Shown here: piece after piece, positions 1-6,047 of the stretch
How positions within the stretch are numbered: position 1 is the first letter of the stretch
Layout: each line of letters begins with the position of its first letter
DNA from: Lachnocurva sp045579705
GTDB taxonomy: Bacteria; Bacillota; Clostridia; Lachnospirales; Lachnospiraceae
DNA: 18,837 bases
Assembly: GCA_045579705.1 (NCBI GenBank)
Contig: JAZNMP010000023.1
Location: forward strand, 1 to 18,837
Direction of reading: 5' to 3'
Notes under the pieces: model-generated
Databases searched by the model: none
Seen by the model: only the letters and a program-made list of their open reading frames with translations
What the model was told of the DNA's origin: nothing
Position numbers and translations under genes: made by a program

Positions 1-323
1 GAAACCACTGGTGTGAGATTAACTATTTCTTGTTTTTCACACCATATAAAATCTTGAAATGATGGTGGGAAACTGAAGCTTTTCCTGATTTCACACCATA
101 CCTCATTTCAGGCACTAGTGTGAAACTACTACTTCCGTTAACCTCACACCACCAAAGAGCCAAATGTGATGGTGTGATACCTATCATTTCCTCTATTTCA
201 CACCACGCCTCAAAAAAGTCACTGGTGTGAGATTAACTATTTCTTACTTTTCTCACCATATAAAATCTTGAAATGATGGTGTGAAACTGATGCTTTTCCT
301 GATTTCACACTATACCTCATTTC
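1..323. repeat. Alternating-heptamer array, copy 1 (open at left edge)
   Basis: The heptamer GGTGTGA (or AGTGTGA) and its reverse complement TCACACC alternate along this stretch. They start at 10, 37, 64, 91, 117, 144, 171, 198, 224, 251, 278 and 305, so steps are always 27 or 26 bp, with a 26 at every fourth step. Each adjacent pair can form a 34-bp inverted repeat with 7-bp arms and a 20-nt centre. A few heptamers carry one mismatch (64, 251, 305). The sequences between heptamers are not unique: those after 10 and 224 match, as do those after 37 and 251, giving a 214-bp super-repeat of eight modules. The first nine bases match the end of a module in the second array, so the array continues off the window. 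No gene is credible here. Confidence 0.93.
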
Positions 324-350
324 AAGTGCGGCTACGCCGCAGAAGTATCC
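322..350. repeat. GC-rich dispersed palindrome, copy 1
   Basis: TGCGGC (327-332), a three-base loop and GCCGCA (336-341) form a perfect 6-bp stem. The surrounding bases, TCAAGTG before and AG-AGTATCC after, recur at 5874-5902 with two differences. The copy cuts directly into a module of the alternating array, replacing the end of a spacer. No gene is associated with it. Confidence 0.75.
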
Positions 351-377
351 CTGCGAGCCCTCAAAAAACAAAAAAAT

Positions 378-412
378 CATGTGAACCTGCGCTGAGAGGC
401 AGATCCACATGA
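378..412 (-). terminator. Rho-independent terminator for the membrane-protein gene
   Basis: Read on the minus strand, a 14-bp stem (TCATGTG pairing with CACATGA, continued by seven more pairs including two G-U wobbles) with an 8-nt loop is followed by a long U-rich run (complement of the A-rich stretch 362-377). It lies about 120 bp beyond the stop of the leftward gene at 532-885. Confidence 0.75.
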
Positions 413-434
413 CCCAAATCATTTTTTCATAAAA

Positions 435-455
435 TCAAGTGCGGCTAGCGCCGCA
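435..455. repeat. GC-rich dispersed palindrome, copy 2
   Basis: TCAAG followed by TGCGGC (440-445), TAGC, GCCGCA (450-455). It is the same family as the copies at 322-350 and 5874-5902 but lacks the AGTATCC tail. It lies in the gene-free stretch 324-531, which otherwise holds only the terminator at 378-412. Confidence 0.7.
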
Positions 456-531
456 AAAAACGCCCACAACAGCCTACCGCAGCTCAACTAACACCGCCAC
501 AACCTGGCGCCGCTAAACTTACGTCGCAAAA

Positions 532-885
532 CTACCCTTCCCTCGAGAAATCAACCTTCGCCTTTCTCAACATATATGAAAAGTAGATCCAGAGCAGCAG
601 GAACACGATGATTGCGATTGCATTTACACGGTTGCCGAAGTTCAGAAATTCGTCGAGGATACCCTCGAGGCCAAAAGCGACACTTCCTATTCCAAATACG
701 ACGCAATTAGGGAAGATTTCCTTGATGAAACCGCCTTCGTCGCGGATACTCTTCATCTCGAAGCTGGAAACGAACAAGCTTGGAACGACGCCTTTTTTCT
801 TCATACGAAGTGCTCTATAGATTATCAGCAATCCCAGCAGTAGAACCAGGATTTCAAATATCAACATAAAACTAATACCCTTCAT
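532..885 (-). CDS. Small integral membrane protein, unknown function (117 aa)
   Basis: I do not recognise the family. The protein has a hydrophobic N-terminal segment (about residues 5-24) followed by a basic patch (RALRMKKK), a weaker hydrophobic stretch (about 61-77), and a strong helix (about 88-107) ending in a basic tail. It is therefore probably a two- or three-span inner-membrane protein. The start is the ATG at 883-885 because GGAGG lies seven bases upstream; an in-frame upstream start at 942 would add 19 residues without a ribosome site. It is divergent from the cheY-like gene across a 210-bp AT-rich region and has its own terminator at 378-412. Reality of the gene is well supported by the ribosome site and terminator; function is unknown. 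Confidence 0.75.
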   Translation of the reverse strand: MKGISFMLIFEILVLLLGLLIIYRALRMKKKGVVPSLFVSSFEMKSIRDEGGFIKEIFPNCVVFGIGSVAFGLEGILDEFLNFGNRVNAIAIIVFLLLWIYFSYMLRKAKVDFSREG

Positions 886-1095
886 TACATATCCTCCAAA
901 TTCTAAGTACAAATCTTTCAGTCTGTAGCAACAAATTGTCAACGCAAATCACGTTTGAAATCGATTACTTATCAAATAATACACATTCCCATTTAAAACT
1001 TCAATAATTAATGTATTCATATCTAAAACGTTTGAATATAGGTGACCTTTGTTGTATTATATTTTTTGTAAGTGATTTATAAATGGAGGGGACTT

Positions 1096-1470
1096 ATGAG
1101 CGTACCTACAATACTAATTTGTGATGATTCCATTTTAGCTCGCAAGCAGTTACATGACGTAGTTCAACGTTATGTCCCTGATGCAAATGTAGTCGAAGCT
1201 ACTGATGGTAAGAGCGCTGTTGAAATATTCCAACAGAACAAACCTTCCCTGGTTTTCATCGATATCACTATGCCTGTCATGAACGGCATAGACGCTATCA
1301 AAGAAATCAAAAAAATAGACGATGATGCTTCCATCGTTGTCGTCTCTTCTGTTGGTACTAAAACTGAGCTCAAAGAAGCCATAATAGCTGGTGCGAAGGA
1401 CTTCATTCAGAAGCCTTTTGCCGTAAGTCAGATCAAGCTTCTACTCGAATCGTATTTCAAGGAGGACTAA
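1096..1470 (+). CDS. CheY-like single-domain response regulator (124 aa)
   Basis: A stand-alone receiver domain. The expected residues are present: acidic pair D10-D11, phospho-acceptor D56 (in FIDITMP), S84, and K106 in the QKPF motif. There is no output domain, so it should act by protein-protein contact as CheY does. The start is the ATG at 1096, preceded by GGAGGGG; a GTG at 1072 would add eight residues and swallow that ribosome site. Its stop is four bases from the next start, and the next ribosome site (GGAGG at 1461-1465) lies inside this gene, so the two are translationally coupled. The partner has a CheX-like C-terminal part, which suggests a phosphorylated regulator with a dedicated phosphatase or target. 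Whether the output is flagellar switching or something else cannot be told from this window. Confidence 0.93.
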   Translation: MSVPTILICDDSILARKQLHDVVQRYVPDANVVEATDGKSAVEIFQQNKPSLVFIDITMPVMNGIDAIKEIKKIDDDASIVVVSSVGTKTELKEAIIAGAKDFIQKPFAVSQIKLLLESYFKED

Positions 1471-1474
1471 GTAT

Positions 1475-2362
1475 ATGTTTGCACAGTTTTTCGGAAGCTA
1501 TCTTCTGAACAACAAAATCGTCACACCTGAGCAGCTTTCCGAAGCTATAGCCAAACTCAAACAATCTCATATCAAACTTGGTACATTAGCTATGCACCAG
1601 GGACTTATGACTGCCGCTGAAGTAGACGAAGTGTGCTACCTTCAGTCGCGCGAAGATAAGCGTTTTGGCGAAATTGCTATCGAAAGAGATTATCTTACAG
1701 ACGATCAGGTCGAAGAATTGCTCCATTCACAGAATCCGGACTATCTATTACTGGGCCAGAATCTGGTTGATATGGAAGTAATCACAAACGAACAGCTTCA
1801 GGATGTTCTACTCGATTACCAGAATGACACAGAAATCTACGATATGGACATCGAGAACCAGACACATTTTGATCAGCTTGTAAAAAAATTCCTGCTCGTT
1901 TCAGAAAATGCCTTAGACGATTACGCAAAATCTTACTTGAAGTTACTCTTCAACGATTTCGTACGATTCATAGGCGAAGATTTCATACCTATGGCACCTG
2001 TTCCTGCAACAGAGTATCCTATTAACTACTGTGTAGAGCAGCGTATCAGCGGTGACATCGAGGCAATCACATATTTGGACATGCCTAAATCCACTGCAAT
2101 AGCATTTGCATCACGTTACGCAAGCATGGAGTTCGAGGAATTTAATGAGTACGTGAAAGCTTCTATTGAAGATTTCCTCAACTTGCACAATGGCTTGTAT
2201 GGTGTAAACATTTCCAATTCCCATTCCGTGGAGCTCTCCCTAGAGCCACCAACCACAGTGAATGAAGACATCTTGGAGCTGGAAACAAATTCATACGTAA
2301 TTCCATTTATATATCCGTTTGGAACACTACACCTAATCGTAACGTTCCATAAAGAGTCGTGA
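1475..2362 (+). CDS. MshEN-like / CheX-like two-part protein (295 aa)
   Basis: Residues about 1-115 carry repeated segments of the GspE/MshE N-terminal type (IVTPEQLSEAI, then LGTLAMHQGLMT-AEVDE, then LTDDQVEELL and ITNEQLQDVLL). In MshE-like proteins such segments bind cyclic di-GMP, but I have not checked the binding residues. Residues about 145-295 resemble CheX/CheC. The family signature ExxN-x22-P appears as D233-F-L-N236, with proline at 259, exactly 22 residues later, so spacing is kept while the usual glutamate is aspartate. The gene is coupled to the cheY-like gene upstream (4-bp gap), making CheY-phosphate the likely partner. A bidirectional terminator follows. Inference: it either dephosphorylates or senses the receiver, perhaps under c-di-GMP control. 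The domain assignment is by eye and moderately certain. Confidence 0.75.
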   Translation: MFAQFFGSYLLNNKIVTPEQLSEAIAKLKQSHIKLGTLAMHQGLMTAAEVDEVCYLQSREDKRFGEIAIERDYLTDDQVEELLHSQNPDYLLLGQNLVDMEVITNEQLQDVLLDYQNDTEIYDMDIENQTHFDQLVKKFLLVSENALDDYAKSYLKLLFNDFVRFIGEDFIPMAPVPATEYPINYCVEQRISGDIEAITYLDMPKSTAIAFASRYASMEFEEFNEYVKASIEDFLNLHNGLYGVNISNSHSVELSLEPPTTVNEDILELETNSYVIPFIYPFGTLHLIVTFHKES

Positions 2363-2387
2363 AATTAAAAACCATTATATAAAAAAA

Positions 2388-2410
2388 GGCATCCCACAAC
2401 GTGGGGTGCC
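2388..2410. terminator. Bidirectional terminator between convergent genes
   Basis: GGCATCCCAC, three-base loop, GTGGGGTGCC is a 10-bp stem with one imperfect pair. It is flanked by seven A on the left and a T-rich stretch on the right, so it can end both the rightward cheY/CheX-like transcript and the leftward operon ending at 2430. Confidence 0.88.
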
Positions 2411-2429
2411 TTACTTACTTTCTTTTTCC

Positions 2430-3245
2430 TCATTTAAAGAAATCCACAAAATTCTCAGAAAGCTTTATCTCATAGTAGATTTCCGCGTACTCTCTCGGAG
2501 AAACTTCATCCACATAATTCTGCGGAAAATCCTTATCAAAACCGTGTTCTTTAGCATAATCAACAGCTTTGTTATACGCTATCGCTGCTCTGACCTCGTC
2601 CTTAAATCTGCCAACAATATAATCGCCATTCAAATGAATCTTCGTCTCGTAGTAAGGTTTCGCCGCTAGGACTTCTTTTTTCCTAACTCCAAAATAAGGA
2701 TTCACAACTACCACATTCGCAGACCTAAAATCAAGTTCGTCGCCATTAACAAAAGTGTAGTCGACGCCAGATACCGAATTATGATGGATACCGTAGCGAT
2801 CGAGGATGCGATACTGCATACCAAAATCATTCACATAGAGCGAGTTGCCGCGCTTCAAGATTCGATGCGAACTGTAGTAAAACAGCTCATCCATATCGAA
2901 CTTCAGCTCCTTGCCATCGCGCATGAAATAGGAAATGTAACCATTTCGAATATAGATCGGCGTCTTTATGTAAATGTTGTGATCACGATGATTTATGATC
3001 GAAACGACCTTGTCCGAAGGCAGGTGCGCACTCTTAATCTTCTCGCGCAAACGATCTCCCAGAAATACTTCATCAATCGAAATCGAATCATCCTGATAGA
3101 GCGTCTTCGCCTCAACGTATGCCCCATTCGCCTCAACCTCAGTCTCATAAGTTCCCAGAGAAACCGATTTTCCACGATAGGAAATCTTTGAACGAAACAC
3201 CGTCTTTCCATCTTTAGTTGTCGCCTGATAAGCACCAGTTTTCAC
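2430..3245 (-). CDS. AP2-domain protein with degenerate HNH-like core (271 aa)
   Basis: The C-terminal part (about 184-237) looks like an AP2 DNA-binding domain: YFGVRKKE, then a strand-rich segment ending in GRFKDEVRAAIAYNKAV, the usual AP2 helix. The N-terminus (about 3-48) has a second AP2-like pattern (YRGKSVSLGTYETEVEANGAY). Residues about 148-182 resemble the HNH core that precedes AP2 in phage and intron endonucleases (NGDELDFRSANVVVV against the usual DHINGD-LDNRRSNLRVV), but the first catalytic histidine position reads tyrosine (VDY). Inference: a homing-endonuclease descendant that kept DNA binding and lost nuclease activity. The start codon is GTG, with GGAG ten bases upstream and TTTATAAA directly abutting it. 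It is last in the operon after the phosphopantetheinyl transferase. Its role is unknown. Confidence 0.75.
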   Translation of the reverse strand: MKTGAYQATTKDGKTVFRSKISYRGKSVSLGTYETEVEANGAYVEAKTLYQDDSISIDEVFLGDRLREKIKSAHLPSDKVVSIINHRDHNIYIKTPIYIRNGYISYFMRDGKELKFDMDELFYYSSHRILKRGNSLYVNDFGMQYRILDRYGIHHNSVSGVDYTFVNGDELDFRSANVVVVNPYFGVRKKEVLAAKPYYETKIHLNGDYIVGRFKDEVRAAIAYNKAVDYAKEHGFDKDFPQNYVDEVSPREYAEIYYEIKLSENFVDFFK

Positions 3246-3345
3246 TTTATAAATTCTCCAAACAGGTTCAACTTTATAAATTAACTACGCGTCGAAATTC
3301 AACTTTATTAAATTAACTACACGTTAAAATTTAACTTTATAAATT
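3246..3345. repeat. TTTATAAA-anchored tandem repeat, set 1
   Basis: Three units begin at 3267, 3298 and 3330 (TTCAACTTTATAAATTAAC-type, one with TTTATTAAA), a 31-32 bp period. A further TTTATAAA at 3246-3253 lies between the Shine-Dalgarno and the GTG start of the AP2 gene. The octamer at 3336-3343 contains the TAA stop of the phosphopantetheinyl transferase gene. The units fill the whole intergenic gap. Confidence 0.82.
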
Positions 3346-4041
3346 ATCGGGAACAGCTCTATAAATCGAAAAGATTGCCTCTGAATTATACTTCTGTGTC
3401 AGAGCCACATCATCCGGATCGTACTGCTTCTCTCTAAACACTTCGAGAAGCGGCTTCCCGATAGCCTTCATATAAGCTTCCTTCATCGTCCAGATTCTAT
3501 AGAAAGCCCCCGGAAGTGCCCTCTCATCTCCACCAGTTGCCTGATGGATAAGCTCGATCTCCTCTGGCAGAAAATATTTGTCAGCGACCTTCATCAGCTT
3601 GTTCAAGTCACGCTTCTTTGAAGTAACGTCCTCGACATCGATGCCGACACTGTATTTGTCCGAAACCACCGCCGTCGCAAAATTTCCGCTATGAGATATT
3701 GAAAAATAAATCTCTTTCTTTCCTTCACTCGCCGCGCTACCCTTCACGTTTTCAAACTCCGTGTTCTCCATATCGAGAAGCGGCTTTCCACCTGGAGTCG
3801 TCGTGTATCGAACAGGTCTCTTCACGCCCATTCCTTCAAGCAAACGCTCAAGCTGAAAACTAGCGAGCACAGACAATTTCCAGTCTTGTTTCAGTTTGTA
3901 TGAATCAGCTTTTTTCCGCCTATCCTCAGAAATATAATTATAAAAATCCTGGAACTGCTCATCCGTAAAATAGCGCAGGTCCGCAATCGAATACGAAACG
4001 TCGTCGTTCTGCGGCCCGTTCAAGTTCTGTCTATCGTTCAT
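3337..4041 (-). CDS. Sfp-type 4'-phosphopantetheinyl transferase (234 aa)
   Basis: The enzyme transfers phosphopantetheine from CoA to a serine of a carrier protein (acyl, peptidyl or aryl). Signature motifs are FSISHSG (113-119), GIDVED (133-138, with Mg-binding D135 and E137), and WTMKEAY (184-190, with K187 and E188). The length is typical of the Sfp group rather than the shorter AcpS group. The start lies three bases after the stop of the YvcK-like gene, with the ribosome site (AAGGGTG) inside that gene, so the two are coupled. No polyketide, peptide synthetase or fatty-acid gene is in the window, so the carrier protein is unknown. The stop codon sits inside a TTTATAAA repeat. Confidence in the family is high. 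Confidence 0.93.
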   Translation of the reverse strand: MNDRQNLNGPQNDDVSYSIADLRYFTDEQFQDFYNYISEDRRKKADSYKLKQDWKLSVLASFQLERLLEGMGVKRPVRYTTTPGGKPLLDMENTEFENVKGSAASEGKKEIYFSISHSGNFATAVVSDKYSVGIDVEDVTSKKRDLNKLMKVADKYFLPEEIELIHQATGGDERALPGAFYRIWTMKEAYMKAIGKPLLEVFREKQYDPDDVALTQKYNSEAIFSIYRAVPDNL

Positions 4042-4044
4042 AAG

Positions 4045-4998
4045 TCACCCTTTGTTCAAATCCATAATATAAGAAAACATGAGATACGCCGTCTTCAGCG
4101 CGTCGTGGCGAATCGAGCCGTCCTCCGTCGAATAAATTTTGTCAGAAATGAGCTCGATATGCTTCTCCGCGATCAGCGCGCCATCGATTGCAACCGGGTC
4201 TTTGCCTTCCGAATTTGCAAAAAGCTTCAAATCTTTCGGCAGCTCCCTATCGTTCGCGATAACGACATCAATCGCGCCCTCGCCCAGATATTTTTCCAGC
4301 ATCTCAACATGCTTCGAAACCGTAAAATCGTCCGTCTCGCCCGGCTGCGTCAGGATGTTGCAAACGTACATCTTTCGCGCCTTTGACGCGCGCACCGCCT
4401 CCTGAATCTCCGGGATGATGATGTGTGGCATGATGCTCGTCACGAGCGATCCCGAGCTGAAGATGATGAGGTCAGCCTCGCGCAAAGCCTTCAAAACACG
4501 TGGATTCGCGGTAACATCTTTGTCGTACTGCAGCTCGCGAATTCGGCTTCGTGCCTCAGTAATCTGGCTTTCGCCCATGATTCGCGTGCCATCGTCCGTG
4601 ATTCCGACGAGGTCGACATTGTCTTCCGTTACCGGAAAAATATTACCCTTAATATCTAGTAGTTCCGCCAAAATCGGAATAGAATGTGCGAAGTCGCCCT
4701 GCGTTTCGAGCAACGCCGTCATAATCAGATTCTTTATAGAATGGCCATTCAGAGAGCTTTGTTCATCGAAACGATACATGAACAAATCCTTTACAGCCTG
4801 AGGTTTGTCAGACATAGCCATCATTACTTTCGTTATATCTCCCACCGCTGGGATATCAAATTCCTTTCGGAGCGCGCCAGTGCTCTTTCCGTTGTCAGAA
4901 ACAGAAACCACCGCAGTCACCTCCCAAGGGAAGTTCACCATACCTTTTAATAACTGTGAAAGTCCACTTCCACCGCCAAATATAACCGCTTTAAACAT
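4045..4998 (-). CDS. YvcK/CofD-family protein, divergent (317 aa)
   Basis: The protein aligns by eye with YvcK (gluconeogenesis factor; UDP-sugar-binding regulator of cell envelope and carbon metabolism in Bacillus). It has the Rossmann start IFGGGSGLSQLLKG (about 6-19), GHSIKNLIMTALLE and ITDDGTRIMGE segments, and VVIANDRE near the end. The usual VADDGGSSGRLR motif, however, reads VSDNGKSTGALRKE (33-46), and PPGDIRN reads PAVGDITK. The canonical yvcK neighbours rapZ and whiA are absent; instead it is first in an operon with a phosphopantetheinyl transferase and an AP2 protein. The start has AATGGAGGC upstream. Inference: a paralogous lineage with a different ligand or role. It could instead be this genome's only YvcK, which the window cannot exclude. 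Confidence 0.88.
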   Translation of the reverse strand: MFKAVIFGGGSGLSQLLKGMVNFPWEVTAVVSVSDNGKSTGALRKEFDIPAVGDITKVMMAMSDKPQAVKDLFMYRFDEQSSLNGHSIKNLIMTALLETQGDFAHSIPILAELLDIKGNIFPVTEDNVDLVGITDDGTRIMGESQITEARSRIRELQYDKDVTANPRVLKALREADLIIFSSGSLVTSIMPHIIIPEIQEAVRASKARKMYVCNILTQPGETDDFTVSKHVEMLEKYLGEGAIDVVIANDRELPKDLKLFANSEGKDPVAIDGALIAEKHIELISDKIYSTEDGSIRHDALKTAYLMFSYIMDLNKG

Positions 4999-5064
4999 TA
5001 TCTTGCCTCCATTTAATTATTATAAAATATTGGTTCGGAAATGTCTTTAATTAATAATTGTTAA

Positions 5065-5170
5065 TTTTATAAATATTCCCTTTGGGAAATTCCTTATTTT
5101 ATAAATATTTCCTTTGGGGAATCCCTTGTTTTATAAATATTTCCTTTGGGGAATTCCTTGTTTTATAAAT
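5065..5170. repeat. TTTATAAA-anchored tandem repeat, set 2
   Basis: TTTTATAAAT begins at 5065, 5097, 5129 and 5161, an exact 32-bp period. Each full unit also holds a small inverted repeat (TTTCC-TTT-GGGGAA type). The units lie upstream of the leftward yvcK-like gene (start 4998) and about 140 bp upstream of the rightward superoxide reductase gene. The rest of 4999-5310 is AT-rich promoter-like sequence with one more TTTATAAA near 5195. Confidence 0.85.
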
Positions 5171-5310
5171 GAATTCTCCCGCAAATTATAAACTTTATAA
5201 ACGTGACCACCTGGAAATTGTAAAATTAATAAATATAGAAGTGGTAATTATATTTATTAATGTTATGATAGAAATATAGCGGGTTAAGTATTTGAAAGAG
5301 AGGACAGATT

Positions 5311-5685
5311 ATGAAGATTTTCAAATGCATGAAATGTAAGAAAGTTCATCTACAGCTCCATGGCAGCCCATGCGACACCATTTGTTGCGATGAGCCTATG
5401 AAGGAACTCCGTGCTGGCGAAGTAGATGCAGCTACAGAAAAACATGTTCCAGTAGTAACTGTAAACGGTAATCTCGTTCACGTAGAAGTCGGCGAAGTAA
5501 TTCACCCAAGTGAAGAAGCTCACTACATCGAATTCATCGCTCTCGAAACTACAAATGGTTACCAGATCAAGAACTTAAACCCTGGTGACAAACCAGAAGC
5601 AGACTTCGTCCTCCTCGATGGCGAAAAGGTCGTAGAAGCTTACGAGCTCTGCAACCTCCACGGTCTCTGGAAGAAAGAATTGTAA
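5311..5685 (+). CDS. dfx: Desulfoferrodoxin-type superoxide reductase (124 aa)
   Basis: It reduces superoxide to peroxide in the cytoplasm of anaerobes, using electrons from rubredoxin-like donors. The N-terminal desulforedoxin domain keeps the four cysteines for the structural iron (C6, C9, C25, C26), with an extra cysteine at 21. The catalytic domain keeps the centre-II ligands H45, H65, H71, C114 and H117, plus the glutamate-lysine pair (E43, K44) in EKHVPVV. It ends in the typical CNLHGLWK. The length matches two-domain desulfoferrodoxin. GAGAGGAC precedes the ATG, a TATGAT -10-like hexamer lies at 5264-5269 without a good -35, and a terminator follows at 5727. It appears monocistronic. 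Confidence 0.96.
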   Translation: MKIFKCMKCKKVHLQLHGSPCDTICCDEPMKELRAGEVDAATEKHVPVVTVNGNLVHVEVGEVIHPSEEAHYIEFIALETTNGYQIKNLNPGDKPEADFVLLDGEKVVEAYELCNLHGLWKKEL

Positions 5686-5726
5686 ACAACAGCACTCAAT
5701 AGTTTTCTTAAATCATTAAAGCAAAG

Positions 5727-5757
5727 CCACGCCAAGCACATCACCTGGCGTGGTTTT
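5727..5757 (+). terminator. Terminator of the superoxide reductase gene
   Basis: CCACGCCA (5727-5734) pairs with TGGCGTGG (5746-5753), followed by TTTT. An AAG-containing 5' flank extends the stem. It lies 42 bp beyond the stop. Confidence 0.88.
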
Positions 5758-5771
5758 GTATTCTAGCCTCT

Positions 5772-5788
5772 GTGTGCGCAGCGCACAC
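5772..5788. repeat. GC-rich perfect palindrome
   Basis: GTGTGCGC, one base, GCGCACAC: an 8-bp perfect stem just past the superoxide reductase terminator. A related but imperfect element (GTGAGCG-AA-GCGAACAC) lies at 5992-6008. Both contain GTG/CAC edges like the array heptamers but do not follow their spacing. Confidence 0.6.
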
Positions 5789-5797
5789 TTGCTTAAT

Positions 5798-5839
5798 CAT
5801 GTGAATCGAGAAGTCATTGAGCTTTCACATGACTTCTCG
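5798..5839. other. Two overlapping, mutually exclusive inverted repeats
   Basis: CATGTGAA (5798-5805) is complementary to TTCACATG (5824-5831), and CGAGAAGTCAT (5807-5817) to ATGACTTCTCG (5829-5839). The downstream arms share bases 5829-5831, and the two stems interleave, so the hairpins compete or form a pseudoknot-like fold. No gene is near enough to name a target. Confidence 0.55.
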
Positions 5840-5873
5840 CGCCCAGCCCTACCCATAAGCCAACTTAGATTAA

Positions 5874-5902
5874 TCAAGTGCGGCTGCGCCGCAGAGGTAT
5901 CC
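5874..5902. repeat. GC-rich dispersed palindrome, copy 3
   Basis: TCAAG, TGCGGC (5879-5884), TGC, GCCGCA (5888-5893), then GAGGTATCC. It matches the copy at 322-350 apart from two bases. It lies in the gene-free stretch 5758-6047 that leads into the second alternating array. Confidence 0.75.
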
Positions 5903-6047
5903 TATTATGTTTGCTTGATAACACCGTTTCATCAAAAAGCAGCCAAGCAAACATATATCAGAATTCTGCACTCCGTCACCAAGTCAACTCTGTGAGCGAA
6001 GCGAACACTCGATTAACACCTAAAGCATAAAGCAAGTCAAAAGAACT

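Noticed and set aside
952..1036. Repeated ACGTTTGAA in the divergent region before the cheY-like gene
   Set aside because: Two short copies about 76 bp apart in an AT-rich stretch; not enough to claim an operator.
1072..1095. Upstream GTG start for the cheY-like gene
   Set aside because: It would cover the GGAGGGG ribosome site and add residues not typical of a receiver domain.
5241..5260. PerR/Fur-like box upstream of superoxide reductase
   Set aside because: The AT-rich dyad is weak and expected by chance in this AT-rich leader; too few positions match a consensus.
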